Notes: generated from the letters alone by a model not told the origin. Counted from the stretch's first letter, positions 36,184-48,663 are shown. The stretch is 64,000 bases of DNA from Enterobacter quasihormaechei (GCF_004331385.1 NZ_SJON01000014.1:1-64000); one strand, 5' to 3'. Program-made: numbers and translations.

Positions 36184-37593
36184 TTAACGCATGCCTGCCA
36201 TACGTTTCTTACCGATAAACAGCCAGCCCAGCCCCAGCGCGATAAACCACAGTGGCGTGACGATCAGCGCCTGACGGGTATCGTCTTCCAGCGTCAGCAG
36301 CACCAGCACAAAGACGAAGAACGCCATGCACACCCAGCACATCAGCTTGCCCAGCGGCATCTTGTAGATCGACTTCTCGTGCAGGTGTGGACGCTGCTTG
36401 CGGTACACCAGGTACGAGCAGAGGATGATGGTCCAGACGAACATGAACAGGATCGCCGACACCGTGGTGATCATGGTGAACGCGCCGATTACGCTCGGGT
36501 TGACGTAAAGCATCACCACGCCGCCCAGCAGGCAGATACAGGAGAAGGTCAGCCCTTTCGCCGGCACCGCGCGTTTTGAGAGTTTGGCAAACGCGCTCGG
36601 GGCAACGCCCTCCTGCGCCAGTCCGAACAGCATACGGCTGGTGGAGAACACGCCGCTGTTCGCAGACGACGCCGCAGAGGTAAGCACCACGAAGTTAATC
36701 AGGCTTGCCGCCGCCGGCAGACCGACCAGCACAAACAGCTCAACGAACGGGCTCTTGGTTGGCACCACCGAGCTCCACGGCGTCACGGACATAATGATAA
36801 TCAGCGCGAATACGTAGAACATAATGATACGCAACGGGATGGAGTTAATCGCGCGCGGCAGGGATTTCTCCGGATCTTTGGTTTCCGCCGCCGTGGTGCC
36901 GACCAGCTCAATCCCCACGAATGCGAACACCGCAATCTGGAAGCCGGCAAAGAAGCCGCTGATGCCTTTCGGGAACCAGCCGCCGTCATTCCACAGATGG
37001 GCAAACGACGCCTGAACGCCGGTTGGCGACTGGAAGTGCGTCAGCACCATCACCAGCCCGACGACAATCAGCGCGATGATGGCAACGATTTTGATCATCG
37101 CGAACCAGAACTCCATCTCACCGAACATTTTTACGGTGGCGAGGTTAAGGCTCAGCAGCAGGATAATCACCGCCAGCGAGGCCACCCAGTCCGACAGGCC
37201 GGGGAACCAGAACTGCGCGTAGGCCGTGATGGCGACAACGTCCGCCATACCGGTGACCACCCAGCAGAACCAGTAGGTCCAGCCGGTGAAATAGCCTGCC
37301 CAAGGACCGAGCAGGTCGGACGCGAAATCGCTGAAGGATTTATATTCGAGGTTCGAGAGCAGCAGTTCACCCATTGCACGCATCACGAAGAAGAGCATAA
37401 AACCGATGATCATATAAACGAAGATGATCGACGGGCCGGCAAGACTGATGGTTTTGCCCGATCCCATAAACAGCCCGGTGCCGATGGCGCCCCCAATGGC
37501 AATGAGCTGAATGTGACGGTTTGTGAGATTTCGCCGTAGCGACTGTTCAGACGTCGCCTCTTCTGCGGCGGCGACTTTGACCTGATCTACCAT
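36184..37593 (-). CDS. cycA: D-serine/D-alanine/glycine:H+ symporter CycA
   Basis: Inner-membrane amino-acid permease of the APC/AAT family, 469 residues, with about twelve hydrophobic segments. The family start motif RHIQLIAIGGAIGTGLFMGSG is present in pieces around residues 27-47. It imports glycine, D-alanine, D-serine and also D-cycloserine. Almost identical to recalled E. coli CycA. ATG with AGGAAAAT upstream. In E. coli the message is repressed by the sRNA GcvB; the 5' region here was not resolved well enough to confirm a pairing site. Confidence 0.97.
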   Translation of the reverse strand: MVDQVKVAAAEEATSEQSLRRNLTNRHIQLIAIGGAIGTGLFMGSGKTISLAGPSIIFVYMIIGFMLFFVMRAMGELLLSNLEYKSFSDFASDLLGPWAGYFTGWTYWFCWVVTGMADVVAITAYAQFWFPGLSDWVASLAVIILLLSLNLATVKMFGEMEFWFAMIKIVAIIALIVVGLVMVLTHFQSPTGVQASFAHLWNDGGWFPKGISGFFAGFQIAVFAFVGIELVGTTAAETKDPEKSLPRAINSIPLRIIMFYVFALIIIMSVTPWSSVVPTKSPFVELFVLVGLPAAASLINFVVLTSAASSANSGVFSTSRMLFGLAQEGVAPSAFAKLSKRAVPAKGLTFSCICLLGGVVMLYVNPSVIGAFTMITTVSAILFMFVWTIILCSYLVYRKQRPHLHEKSIYKMPLGKLMCWVCMAFFVFVLVLLTLEDDTRQALIVTPLWFIALGLGWLFIGKKRMAGMR

Positions 37594-37907
37594 GTGATAT
37601 TTTCCTGTTTATGCCTGTCTGTGTTGTTACGGCTCTTCTGGCCTTTAAATACGCCAAATAAATGACGGTCCCTTTGTAAGGACTAATCGATAGTAGGTAA
37701 GAATCGGCGGGATGAATACTATGATTTGGATATTATGTTAATAATATGTTGAAAGTGAGTGTCATATCACTCATACAGCGCGAAACAGCTCACAAAAATA
37801 CACGTAACAGTTTCGTTTGCAATACAAAATGTTGATTCCGTCGTAACTCCAGGTTTTATCGCTATTTTCCTCTCCCCGACTGAAGAGAGGAAAATAAGAA
37901 AAACCGA
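37594..37907. other. cycA leader/fklB downstream region
   Basis: 314 bases without a gene. It holds a perfect palindrome ATATTAT-GTTA-ATAATAT (37730-37747), a second inverted repeat TGAGTG-TCATAT-CACTCA (37756-37773), and a ten-base perfect hairpin TTTTCCTCTC / GAGAGGAAAA (37865-37894) just after the fklB stop. The first two lie 137-180 bases above the cycA start and could bind a regulator. The hairpin lacks a T-run on either strand. Confidence 0.5.
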
Positions 37908-38528
37908 TTACAGGATTTCCAGCAGCTCGACTTCAAACACCAGGGTGCTGAATGGCGGAATGGACGCGCCAGCGCCGCGCTCGCCGTAAGCCAGGTTGTG
38001 CGGGATGGTCAGTTCCCACTTTGAGCCTACCGGCATCAGGGTCAGGGCTTCGATCCAGCCTGGGATAACGCCGTTAACCGGGAACTCAGCCGGTTCGCCA
38101 CGCGCAACGGAGCTGTCGAACACGGTACCGTCGATCAGCTTACCGGTGTAGTGCACGCGAACGTGGTCGGTACGCGCCGGGATAGCGCCATCACCCTGAT
38201 TGATTACGCGGAACTGCAAGCCGGACTCGGTGCTGTTCACGCCTTCACGCTCGCGGTTCTCTTCCAGATATTTAACGCCTTCTGCCGCCATCTCTTCGAA
38301 ACGCGCGCGACGCACGGCGTCAGCACGTTCGTGAATTTCACGCAGCGCACGGTGCACAACGTCAACCGGCACGGCGGGTTGCTTGCCTTCCAGCGCATCA
38401 GCGATACCCGCCACCAGCGCTTCCGGTAACAGACCTTCCAGGCCGGATTCGCTCAGCTGCTGTCCTACCTGCAAGCCGATGCCGTAGCTTGCCTGCGCTT
38501 CGATAGTGTCAAAAGTCGGGGTGGTCAT
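37908..38528 (-). CDS. fklB: FKBP-type peptidyl-prolyl isomerase FklB (FKBP22)
   Basis: Cytoplasmic prolyl isomerase of 206 residues, the size of E. coli FKBP22. The N-terminal dimerisation helices (FKBP_N, about 1-105, [12 protein letters not shown]) are followed by an FKBP catalytic domain (about 115-206) with [16 protein letters not shown] and [13 protein letters not shown]. The ATG at 38528 is preceded by GAAGGAAAACCC. A 56-codon upstream extension would overlap the ytfB side and has no support. Divergent from ytfB. Confidence 0.95.
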   Translation of the reverse strand: MTTPTFDTIEAQASYGIGLQVGQQLSESGLEGLLPEALVAGIADALEGKQPAVPVDVVHRALREIHERADAVRRARFEEMAAEGVKYLEENREREGVNSTESGLQFRVINQGDGAIPARTDHVRVHYTGKLIDGTVFDSSVARGEPAEFPVNGVIPGWIEALTLMPVGSKWELTIPHNLAYGERGAGASIPPFSTLVFEVELLEIL

Positions 38529-38759
38529 GGGTTTTCCTTCCATCACATTTAAAGTAGCGGGCAGCATATCAGCCATGCCCTTATGGGTAAAACTTTGTCT
38601 TAAGTAAAGGTGACAAACAGCGGCGAAACGGAAACAATAGTAGCCGTCAGGATTTTCCCAAATATATGTCACGAAAGCTGGCTTTGTTACGCCCATCAGG
38701 CAGTTAGCAAACTACACTTCTCAGGACAGGATAAAAAGACGCGGAGCAGGAGGAGAGCC

Positions 38760-39398
38760 ATGCCCGGGCGATTTGAACTGAAACCTACCCTGGCGAAAAT
38801 CTGGCATGCGCCGGATAACTTTCGCATCATGGACCCGCTGCCGCCTTTGCACCGCAGAGGCATTATCATTGGCGCGCTGCTGATCGTCATCGGCTTCCTG
38901 CTTCCTTCCGGCAGTGACAACGTTGATACCGCGCCGGTCAGCCGGAATGCGGAGCTGGATATCCAGTCGCAAAGCCAGCCGCAGCCGGATTCACAGCCGA
39001 TGCAGACGCAGCTGGTCACGCCCTCTAACGATCCGGGCCAGGTTGCGCCGGTTGAACCTGAACCCGTTCAGGAAGATCAGGAGCAGACCGCCGCTCCTTC
39101 AGAGCCGCAGGCGCAACAGCCTACCGGCATTGAGCAGCAGTGGCGTTCGTATCGCGTAGAGTCAGGGAAAACCCTTGCCCAGCTGTTCCGCGACCACAAT
39201 CTGCCGGCAACGGATGTGTATGCCATGGCGCAGGTTGAAGGGGCAGGCAAACCGCTCAGCAACCTGCAAAATGGTCAGATGGTGCAGATCCGCCAGAATG
39301 CCAGCGGCGTAGTGACGGGACTGACCATTGATACGGGGAATGGTCAGCAGGTGCTGTTTACCCGTCAGCCGGACGGCAGTTTTATCCGGGCACGCTAG
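38760..39398 (+). CDS. ytfB: OapA/OpgA-family cell-division-associated protein YtfB
   Basis: A 212-residue inner-membrane protein. It has a short cytoplasmic N-terminus, one membrane span at about residues 34-54 (GIIIGALLIVIGFLLPSG), a Pro/Gln/Glu-rich periplasmic linker (about 60-120), and a C-terminal LysM-like OapA domain (SYRVESGKTLAQLFRDHNLP onward). E. coli YtfB binds glycans and localises to the division site. The ATG at 38760 has GGAGGAGAG upstream; a 50-codon extension from 38610 has no support. The REP at 39402 follows. Confidence 0.93.
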   Translation: MPGRFELKPTLAKIWHAPDNFRIMDPLPPLHRRGIIIGALLIVIGFLLPSGSDNVDTAPVSRNAELDIQSQSQPQPDSQPMQTQLVTPSNDPGQVAPVEPEPVQEDQEQTAAPSEPQAQQPTGIEQQWRSYRVESGKTLAQLFRDHNLPATDVYAMAQVEGAGKPLSNLQNGQMVQIRQNASGVVTGLTIDTGNGQQVLFTRQPDGSFIRAR

Positions 39399-39401
39399 TT
39401 C

Positions 39402-39437
39402 CCGTAGGCCGGGTCAGGCGAAGCCGCCTCCCGGCAC
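39402..39437. repeat. REP element after ytfB
   Basis: CCGTAGGCCGGGTCAGGCGA followed by AGCCGCCTCCCGGCAC, a single REP palindrome four bases after the ytfB stop. Confidence 0.8.
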
Positions 39438-39445
39438 GTCATTTC

Positions 39446-40375
39446 TCAGGCGCTCCGCTTGTTCACCCACCAGATCCCCGAACAGACCAGCACCAGCGCA
39501 ATCGCGTATTTGATGTCCAGAATGTTTTCGCCGAGGAAGATGGCGGAAAGCACCGTCCCTGCAACAGGAATGACAAAGTTGAACGGAGCAATCATGCTCA
39601 CGCGGTTCACCTTCAGCAGCGCGCTCCACAGGGCGAACGCCACGGATGAGAGCAGGGTCAGGTAACCCAGCACAGCGACGGCCTTCATGCTGTGCACTTC
39701 CAGCGTTCCGCCCGTGATATAGCCTCCCGCAACCAGTGCCGCCCCGCCTATCGCCAGCTGCCAGCCCGTCATCACCGTCGGGTCAACGGTCTGGGAAATA
39801 CGTTTCCCGTAAAGCGTGGCGGCAGAGAGAATAAAGGCCGCCAGCACGACAAATCCGTCACCTTGCCAGACAAACTGGAAATCACGTAACCCGCCGTGGA
39901 AGTTCACCAGCATCACCCCGGCGAAGCCCAGAACGCAGCCCAGCGTTTTGTTGTAGCTGAGTTTGTCATTGTGGTAGATAAAGTGCGCCAGCAGCACGCT
40001 GAAGAAGGTGCCGGTGGCATTCATGATCGAGCCGTTCACCCCGGTGGTGTAGGCCAGGCCGATATAAAAGAAGGTGTACTGGATGGTAGTCTGGGTAAGC
40101 CCAAGGATCGTGAGCTGGCCAAACTGCGTGGGCGTGAGCCTGCCAATCGGTTTTCGCTGGGCCAGGGCAAAGAGCAGCAGCAGCGCACCGGCAAACAGAA
40201 AACGGTATCCGGCAAAGACGACTTTGGACGGGATATCATCGGTCGCGATCTCAAAAAGTTCGTAGCCGCTTTTAATGGCCGGGTAAGAGCTTCCCCAAAG
40301 CAGACAGCAGAGCGTGGCGCAGGCATAGGCCACATTTCGACGGGCAAAGACGGGCGTGGGCAGAGCGGTATCCAT
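39446..40375 (-). CDS. EamA/DMT-family transporter, substrate unknown
   Basis: A 309-residue inner-membrane protein with about ten hydrophobic segments in two EamA repeats (LLWGSSYPAIKSGYELF; NATGTFFSVLLAHFIYHNDKLSYNKTLG; FLGENILDIKYAIALVLVCSG). It is unlike YtfF in sequence, so not a recent duplicate. The start at 40375 has a GAGAT-like site upstream; a four-codon longer form from 40387 has none. The gene is inserted between ytfB and rplI; I know of no E. coli K-12 counterpart at this site. The drug/metabolite superfamily gives no safe substrate. Confidence 0.85.
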   Translation of the reverse strand: MDTALPTPVFARRNVAYACATLCCLLWGSSYPAIKSGYELFEIATDDIPSKVVFAGYRFLFAGALLLLFALAQRKPIGRLTPTQFGQLTILGLTQTTIQYTFFYIGLAYTTGVNGSIMNATGTFFSVLLAHFIYHNDKLSYNKTLGCVLGFAGVMLVNFHGGLRDFQFVWQGDGFVVLAAFILSAATLYGKRISQTVDPTVMTGWQLAIGGAALVAGGYITGGTLEVHSMKAVAVLGYLTLLSSVAFALWSALLKVNRVSMIAPFNFVIPVAGTVLSAIFLGENILDIKYAIALVLVCSGIWWVNKRSA

Positions 40376-40472
40376 GACAAATCTCATAAATAAAATTGCG
40401 TTTCAATTTATTATCAGAGAATGCGTCAGGAATAGCGACCTTACAATAGCAAAACATGACGTAGGGTCACGC

Positions 40473-40503
40473 TAAAAAGCAAAACGCCGGCACAAGGCCG
40501 GCG
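40473..40503 (-). terminator. Terminator of the rpsF-priB-rpsR-rplI operon
   Basis: On the minus strand: perfect stem CGCCGGC (40503-40497), five-base loop, GCCGGCG (40491-40485), then TTTTGCTTTTT. It lies 25 bases after the rplI stop. Confidence 0.9.
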
Positions 40504-40527
40504 CTTCGACGTGAGCAGAGTAAAAAA

Positions 40528-40989
<462 letters not shown>

Positions 40990-41018
40990 TTAAAGTCGTA
41001 TTAATGGACCGTGCCCGA

Positions 41019-41565
<547 letters not shown>

Positions 41566-41571
41566 CAGAAA

Positions 41572-41985
<414 letters not shown>

Positions 41986-42006
41986 TTATTCAGCCTCCTG
42001 TCTGGG

Positions 42007-42052
42007 TCAGCCGAGGCCCGGGGAGGCAAGGAACGTGTTAAAGGTCGGCTGA
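42007..42052 (-). promoter_or_regulatory. S6:S18-binding autoregulatory leader of rpsF
   Basis: In the rpsF 5' leader, the minus strand reads TCAGCCGACC (42052-42043), a C-rich loop region, then GGCCTCGGCTGA (42018-42007). The arms form a closing stem with CCG at the bulge area. This is the layout of the conserved bacterial S6:S18 leader, where the protein dimer recognises a CCG bulge mimicking its 16S site. Identified by eye; the fold was not computed. Confidence 0.7.
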
Positions 42053-42066
42053 AAAATTGACGCGTC

Positions 42067-42095
42067 ATAATACTTGCGCCCCCCGCTAAACACAA
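42067..42095 (-). promoter_or_regulatory. rpsF operon promoter
   Basis: On the minus strand: -35 TTGTGT (42095-42090), a 17-base spacer and -10 TATTAT (42072-42067). It stands just ahead of the autoregulatory leader. Confidence 0.75.
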
Positions 42096-42308
42096 GGTGA
42101 TTGCGCAAATAATTCGCACAAAGCGTAAAGCTGATCTAAGTGGGTGATTTAAAATCACTCGCATCAGAAGCGCTGTTTTTTTGAACAACACCATCAGAAA
42201 TGGTCACCCATCGCAACCAGAGGAGCGATTACACTTTAATCAGAATCCCTTAAACAGAGAAGGAGCGCATTACCCCGTATCACCGCACGCAGTCGTGGAG
42301 CGCATATC

Positions 42309-42584
42309 ATGAAAAGAATCGCAATCGCCATTTTGGCTGCGCTTTTGCTCAGTGCAAACGCAATGGCAGCCATCAGGATAGACAGCCGACAGGCCAGAAA
42401 CATGGATGATGTGCAGAGCTTAGGCGTAATTTACATCAATCATAACTTCGCCACTGAAAGTGAAGCAGATCGGGCGCTGAATGAAGAAACCGACGCGCGG
42501 GGCGCAAAATACTATCACGTCATCCTGACACGTGAGCCCGGCAGCAACGGCAATATGCACGCCAGTGCAGATATCTACCAGTAA
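42309..42584 (+). CDS. yjfY: DUF1471 periplasmic protein YjfY
   Basis: Small secreted protein of 91 residues with a signal peptide (about 1-20, ending ANAMA) and one YdgH/BhsA/McbA-like (DUF1471) domain. The domain ends in the typical KYYHVILTREPGSNGNMHASADIY. Family members are stress-induced envelope proteins that affect biofilm; the exact role of YjfY is unknown. It stands alone between the ribosomal operon and ulaF and has its own terminator at 42640. Confidence 0.9.
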   Translation: MKRIAIAILAALLLSANAMAAIRIDSRQARNMDDVQSLGVIYINHNFATESEADRALNEETDARGAKYYHVILTREPGSNGNMHASADIYQ

Positions 42585-42639
42585 CGTTTTATCGCCAGCA
42601 CCAGGAAAGCCAACAAAAAATCAAAGCAATATATGACTT

Positions 42640-42663
42640 GCCCCCTGCGCGGGGGCTTTTTTT
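42640..42663 (+). terminator. yjfY terminator
   Basis: GCCCCC-TGCGC-GGGGGC followed by seven T, 55 bases after the stop codon. Confidence 0.93.
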
Positions 42664-42720
42664 ATGAATGGCCCCGGAATACCACCGGTTACAGCTGTTT
42701 CGGTATTCCAGAGCACATAT

Positions 42721-43407
42721 TCACTTCTGCCCGTAATAAGCATTGGGTCCGTGCTTACGCATGAAATGCTTGTTCATCAGGTAATCATCAATGCCCTGAA
42801 GCTGCGGGTTAATGCCGCGCGCAATCCACGCCATTCGAGCCACTTCTTCCATGACCACCGCGTTATGCACGGCGTCATGCGCATCTTTACCCCACGAGAA
42901 CGGACCATGCTGGTACACCACAATCCCCGGCGTGTGCAGTGGTTCCGTCTCACCCAGCGTTTCGATAATGACCCCGCCGGTGTTGAGTTCGTACTCCCCT
43001 TCGACTTCAGCCTGCGTTAACGCGCGCGTGCAGGGAATATCACCGAAGAAGTAGTCCGCATGGGTTGTGCCCAGCGCCGGAATTGCCAGCCCAGCCTGCG
43101 CCCAGGCGGTCGCGTGCGTGGAGTGGGTGTGCACAACGCCCCCCAGAGACGGATAACGCTGGTACAGCGCCAGATGGGTTGCCGTATCTGAAGAAGGACG
43201 CCATTTGCCCTCAACGACGTGTCCTTCGAGGTCAACCACCACCATATCTTCAGCGCTCATGGCATCATAGGCTACGCCGCTCGGCTTAATCACCACCAGC
43301 CCCTGCTCGCGATCGATGGCGCTCACGTTGCCCCAGGTGAACGTCACCAGGCCATAGCGCGGCAGCTCCATATTGGCCTCAAAGACCTGCTGTTTTAGCT
43401 TAAGCAT
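42721..43407 (-). CDS. ulaF: L-ribulose-5-phosphate 4-epimerase UlaF
   Basis: Last enzyme of anaerobic L-ascorbate use: converts L-ribulose 5-phosphate to D-xylulose 5-phosphate, which enters the pentose phosphate pathway. 228 residues of the class II aldolase/AraD fold, with the zinc-binding [10 protein letters not shown] (first His pair) and the downstream YQHGPFSWG. The ATG at 43407 overlaps the ulaE stop by eight bases. An extension to 43512 reads inside ulaE and was rejected. Last gene of ulaABCDEF. Confidence 0.96.
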   Translation of the reverse strand: MLKLKQQVFEANMELPRYGLVTFTWGNVSAIDREQGLVVIKPSGVAYDAMSAEDMVVVDLEGHVVEGKWRPSSDTATHLALYQRYPSLGGVVHTHSTHATAWAQAGLAIPALGTTHADYFFGDIPCTRALTQAEVEGEYELNTGGVIIETLGETEPLHTPGIVVYQHGPFSWGKDAHDAVHNAVVMEEVARMAWIARGINPQLQGIDDYLMNKHFMRKHGPNAYYGQK

Positions 43408-44260
43408 GTTCCGCCTCCAGCAGGCCTGCCCGCGCCATCCGCTCGCGCACCCAGTCCCTGGCTTTCGCCACTTCTGCCGCCGGGTCGTCCGCAGTTTCGC
43501 TCCACATCTCAATCAGATAAGGCCCACAATAGCCGGTCTGTTTGAGCGTCTGGAAGCACCGTTCGAAATCCACCACCCCGGTGCCGAACGGCACGTTTTT
43601 AAACACGCCGGGACGGGTATCTTTGACGTGCACCGCAACGATATGCCCGATGCCCGCCTGAAGCTCCATCTGTACGTCGTTATCCCATGCCGACAGGTTG
43701 CCGATATCCGGATACAGCTGGAACCACGGGTTGTTCAGGTAGTGTGCGTAGCCCAGCGCCTTGCTGATGGAGTTCATCAAGGGATAATCCATGATCTCCA
43801 TCGCCAGCGTCACCTGCGCGCGGCTGGCCATCTCAACGCTCTCTTTCAGGCCGTCCCTGAAACGACGGCGCGTTTCATCGTTGGCGTCCTGATAGTAAAC
43901 GTCGTAACCCGCCAGCTGGATCACGCGGATGCCGACATCCTGCGCAAAACGAATGGCTTTGCGCATGATCTCCAGCCCCTCAGCGCGCACGGCATCGTCT
44001 TCACTGCCAAGCGGAAAACGACGGTGCGCGCTCAGGCACATGGATGGCACCCGCACGCCGGTTTCGGCAATGGCGCTCACCAGCGCCAGACGCTGCTCGC
44101 GGGTCCAGTCCAGGCGAGAAAGGCGCTCGTCCGTCTCATCCACCGACATTTCGACAAAATCAAAACCCAGCTGCTTCGCCAGCTGTAACCGCTCCAGCCA
44201 GCACTCCCCCGCAGGGAGTGCCTTTTCATAGATGCCAAGCGGGACCTGTTTTGACAACAT
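43400..44260 (-). CDS. ulaE: L-ribulose-5-phosphate 3-epimerase UlaE (L-xylulose-5-P)
   Basis: TIM-barrel epimerase of 286 residues that converts L-xylulose 5-phosphate to L-ribulose 5-phosphate. It starts [16 protein letters not shown] and contains the AP-endonuclease-2-like core with metal ligands in AMEIMDYP and [10 protein letters not shown] and the C-terminal LIEMWSE. ATG with AAGGAGCGGGT upstream, nine bases after ulaD. Confidence 0.96.
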   Translation of the reverse strand: MLSKQVPLGIYEKALPAGECWLERLQLAKQLGFDFVEMSVDETDERLSRLDWTREQRLALVSAIAETGVRVPSMCLSAHRRFPLGSEDDAVRAEGLEIMRKAIRFAQDVGIRVIQLAGYDVYYQDANDETRRRFRDGLKESVEMASRAQVTLAMEIMDYPLMNSISKALGYAHYLNNPWFQLYPDIGNLSAWDNDVQMELQAGIGHIVAVHVKDTRPGVFKNVPFGTGVVDFERCFQTLKQTGYCGPYLIEMWSETADDPAAEVAKARDWVRERMARAGLLEAEHA

Positions 44261-44269
44261 ACCCGCTCC

Positions 44270-44920
44270 TTAGCCCCAAAGCTGAGCGATGGAGCGTTTG
44301 AACTGACGCGCCGCTTCCACCGGAGATGCCGCGTCGCGAATGCTGCGACCGGCAATAAAGACGTGGATTGGGATGCCCTGGAACAGCGGCAGATCTTCCA
44401 GCGCCAGGCCACCGGTAACGGTGACTTTGAAGCCCATATCGGCCAGGCGTTTGATCGCGCTGATATCGACCTCGCCCCACGCCACGCCTGCGGCCTGCGC
44501 ATCGCGGCTGCGGTGATACACCACCTGCTGAATACCCGCGTCGCGCCACGCCTGCGCCTGCTCCCAGGTCCAGAAACCGGTCAGCTCTATCTGCACGTCG
44601 CCGTTAAACTCTTTTGCCACATCCAGGGCACCTTTCGCGGTGTTGATATCCGCACAGCAAATCACGGTGACCCAATCAGCGTTGGCTTCGAAGCACATGC
44701 GAGAGAGAATTTTGCCCGCATCGGCGATTTTGGCATCTGCGAGTACGATTTTATGCGGGTAGAGCGCTTTCAGGTCGCGAACCGCGCGAACGCCCTCGCC
44801 TACGCACAGAATGGTGCCCACTTCGATGATGTCGACTTCTTCCGCAATCAGGCGGGTGGTTTCGTAGGCGTGAGACAGCGTCTGGTTATCCAGCGCGACC
44901 TGTAACATTGGTAAAGACAT
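44270..44920 (-). CDS. ulaD: 3-keto-L-gulonate-6-phosphate decarboxylase UlaD
   Basis: Decarboxylates 3-keto-L-gulonate 6-phosphate to L-xylulose 5-phosphate. 216 residues of the OMP-decarboxylase suprafamily, with the Mg-binding [13 protein letters not shown] and the phosphate-binding [15 protein letters not shown] and [10 protein letters not shown]. The ATG at 44920 gives the conserved start [11 protein letters not shown]; the longer form to 44962 overlaps ulaC and was rejected. Confidence 0.96.
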   Translation of the reverse strand: MSLPMLQVALDNQTLSHAYETTRLIAEEVDIIEVGTILCVGEGVRAVRDLKALYPHKIVLADAKIADAGKILSRMCFEANADWVTVICCADINTAKGALDVAKEFNGDVQIELTGFWTWEQAQAWRDAGIQQVVYHRSRDAQAAGVAWGEVDISAIKRLADMGFKVTVTGGLALEDLPLFQGIPIHVFIAGRSIRDAASPVEAARQFKRSIAQLWG

Positions 44921-44933
44921 ATTCAATTCCCTC

Positions 44934-45401
44934 TTAAACTGCCGCCGCAGTGGCGTGATCAATTAAATCCAGTACTTCCTGCGCGGTACGGCAGGCGCGT
45001 AAACGGTCGAAATTGGCTTCGTCCTCAAACAGATTGACGATTTGCATGATCCCCACCTCCTGGTGGGTGTTGGCATCGACAGCCGCCATGGTGATGAGGA
45101 TATCGACCGGGTCGTTATCTTCGTGGTTGAACACCAGCGGCGTTTTCAGCGTCACCAGCGAAAAACCGGTTTTCCTGACGCCCTCTTCCGGACGTCCATG
45201 CGGCATGGCCAGCCCCGGGGCAATCACAAAATAGGGGCCGTGCTGCGCCACGCCGTCCAGAATGGCCTGGTAATAACGCGGCTCGACAACGTCCGCCTTA
45301 ACCAGCAGATCCACGCTCAGCTTCACCGCGTCCTGCCAGGTGCTGGCGTCGGCCTGTAAAAGGATGGAGTTATTTTCTGCCAGCGAATCACGTAGTTTCA
45401 T
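44934..45401 (-). CDS. ulaC: L-ascorbate PTS enzyme IIA UlaC
   Basis: Cytoplasmic phosphotransfer subunit of 155 residues. It takes a phosphate from HPr onto His68 in [12 protein letters not shown] and passes it to UlaB. Mannitol/fructose-type IIA fold. ATG with AAGGACGCCAC upstream. It lies between ulaB and ulaD. Confidence 0.95.
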   Translation of the reverse strand: MKLRDSLAENNSILLQADASTWQDAVKLSVDLLVKADVVEPRYYQAILDGVAQHGPYFVIAPGLAMPHGRPEEGVRKTGFSLVTLKTPLVFNHEDNDPVDILITMAAVDANTHQEVGIMQIVNLFEDEANFDRLRACRTAQEVLDLIDHATAAAV

Positions 45402-45410
45402 GTGGCGTCC

Positions 45411-45716
45411 TTACTTCACGTCCTGTGGGAAGTGTTCTTTGATCACGTCCAGCAGTTTTGGTCCAAAATCCGCAGGAGACAGCATGTTGCGCACGCCTAC
45501 CACGTATTTGTTACCCGAGACGCTAATCTCACCGGCAATGTGCGTTGAGGCGATGATGATGTCCGCGCCGTTCAGTTCACTTTTGTATTCACCCACTGCG
45601 CAGCTGTTCACCGTGTGGTCAATGTTTGACTGGGTTAAAAACTGGTCCACTTTCATTTTCATGATCATGGAGCTTCCTTGCCCATTGCCACACACAGCCA
45701 GGATACGTACGGTCAT
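45411..45716 (-). CDS. ulaB: L-ascorbate PTS enzyme IIB UlaB
   Basis: A 101-residue IIB subunit with the phospho-cysteine Cys9 in the P-loop [10 protein letters not shown]. Receives phosphate from UlaC and gives it to ascorbate during transport through UlaA. ATG with AAGGAG upstream, 12 bases after the ulaA stop. Confidence 0.96.
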   Translation of the reverse strand: MTVRILAVCGNGQGSSMIMKMKVDQFLTQSNIDHTVNSCAVGEYKSELNGADIIIASTHIAGEISVSGNKYVVGVRNMLSPADFGPKLLDVIKEHFPQDVK

Positions 45717-45728
45717 AATCGAAACTCC

Positions 45729-47183
<1,455 letters not shown>

Positions 47184-47195
47184 TCACTCTATTAA

Positions 47196-47236
47196 TCACA
47201 AATAATCATCACAAGATTGCATTTGATTATTTGTGA
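47196..47236. promoter_or_regulatory. ulaA-side UlaR-type operator
   Basis: Perfect 13-base inverted repeat TCACAAATAATCA (47196-47208) and TGATTATTTGTGA (47224-47236) with a 15-base spacer; arm centres are 28 bases apart. It stands 67 bases before the ulaA ATG. Confidence 0.8.
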
Positions 47237-47433
47237 CGGATCACGCAATTTATTTCCATAGCTTTAGTAATGATTTTCACCACCGATGAAGCACAGCATA
47301 TTAATTCTTAAAATTCATCAGGTTAATGATATATAGCGGTTATCTTAACAACGAACAGAGGGTTTTTCTGTGATGTGGCGAGGGGAATTTTCCGCACACC
47401 AGCCATTGCAAATCGATGCAAACAGTGCCAGCA

Positions 47434-47472
47434 TTAATCACAATAAATCACATAATGATTATTTTTGATTAA
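47434..47472. promoter_or_regulatory. ulaG-side UlaR-type operator
   Basis: Inverted repeat TTAATCACAATAAATCA (47434-47450) and TGATTATTTTTGATTAA (47456-47472), three mismatches, sharing the AATCA/TGATT core with the ulaA-side operator. It ends 17 bases before the ulaG ATG. Confidence 0.75.
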
Positions 47473-47488
47473 AAGCAGGAGTCAAACG

Positions 47489-48553
47489 ATGAGTAAAGTG
47501 GAAACCATCACCCGTGAATCATGGATCCTGAGCACCTTTCCAGAGTGGGGTAGCTGGCTGAACGAAGAGATCGAGCAGGAACAGGTTGCTCCTGGCACCT
47601 TTGCGATGTGGTGGCTGGGCTGCACCGGCATCTGGCTGAAGTCAGAAGGCGGCGCCAACATTTGCGTCGATTTCTGGTGCGGCACCGGCAAGCAGAGCCA
47701 CGGCAATCCGCTGATGAAAAAAGGCCACCAGATGCAGCGTATGGCCGGGGTGGAAAAACTTCAGCCGAACCTGCGCACCACGCCTTTTGTGCTTGATCCT
47801 TTTGCCATTCGCCAGATCGACGCCGTGCTCTCTACCCACGATCACAACGATCACATTGACGTAAACGTGGCGGCCGCGGTGATGCAAAACTGCGCGGACG
47901 ACGTACCGTTCATCGGGCCGCAGACCTGCGTGGATTTGTGGATTGGCTGGGGCGTACCAAAAGAGCGCTGCATCGTGATGAAGCCGGGCGACGTGGTGAA
48001 AATCAAAGACATTGAAATTCACGCGCTGGATGCTTTTGACCGCACCGCGCTGATTACCCTGCCTGCCGACCAGAAAGCCGCAGGCGTACTGCCAGACGGG
48101 ATGGACGAGCGCGCGGTGAACTACCTGTTCAAAACGCCTGGCGGCTCCCTGTATCACAGCGGAGATTCCCACTACTCTAACTACTACGCGAAGCACGGCA
48201 ACGAGCATCAGATTGACGTGGCGCTCGGCTCCTACGGGGAAAACCCGCGCGGTATTACGGACAAAATGACCAGCGCGGATATGCTGCGCATGGCGGAAGC
48301 GCTGAACACCAAAGTGGTGATCCCGTTCCATCACGATATCTGGTCAAACTTCCAGGCCGATCCGCAAGAGATCCGCGTCCTGTGGGAGATGAAAAAAGAC
48401 CGCCTCAAGTATGGCTTCAAGCCGTTCATCTGGCAGGTTGGCGGCAAATTCACCTGGCCGCTGGATAAAGACAATCTTGAGTACCACTACCCGCGTGGCT
48501 TCGATGATTGCTTTACTATTGAGCCAGACCTGCCGTTTAAATCCTTCCTCTGA
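47489..48553 (+). CDS. ulaG: L-ascorbate-6-phosphate lactonase UlaG
   Basis: Metallo-beta-lactamase-fold enzyme of 354 residues that opens L-ascorbate 6-phosphate to 3-keto-L-gulonate 6-phosphate, the first step after import. The metal motif HDHNDH gives His117, His119, Asp121 and His122, with further ligands in [11 protein letters not shown] and PFHHDIW. The ATG at 47489 has CAGGAGTCAAACG upstream; the eight-codon extension from 47465 would lie in the operator. Divergent from ulaA, followed by a hairpin. Confidence 0.97.
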   Translation: MSKVETITRESWILSTFPEWGSWLNEEIEQEQVAPGTFAMWWLGCTGIWLKSEGGANICVDFWCGTGKQSHGNPLMKKGHQMQRMAGVEKLQPNLRTTPFVLDPFAIRQIDAVLSTHDHNDHIDVNVAAAVMQNCADDVPFIGPQTCVDLWIGWGVPKERCIVMKPGDVVKIKDIEIHALDAFDRTALITLPADQKAAGVLPDGMDERAVNYLFKTPGGSLYHSGDSHYSNYYAKHGNEHQIDVALGSYGENPRGITDKMTSADMLRMAEALNTKVVIPFHHDIWSNFQADPQEIRVLWEMKKDRLKYGFKPFIWQVGGKFTWPLDKDNLEYHYPRGFDDCFTIEPDLPFKSFL

Positions 48554-48566
48554 TCGTGAAGCCCAG

Positions 48567-48600
48567 TCGCCAGACCCTGAGTCTGGCGATGTCATTTTTA
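48567..48600 (+). terminator. ulaG hairpin terminator
   Basis: Perfect nine-base stem TCGCCAGAC / GTCTGGCGA with loop CCTGA (48567-48589), followed by TGTCATTTTTA. Ends the ulaG message before ulaR. Confidence 0.75.
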
Positions 48601-48663
48601 TTTTAGTAATTTCACGCTATTTCAAATATTATCTTTTCAAATCAATTCTTATCGGAATAGCTC

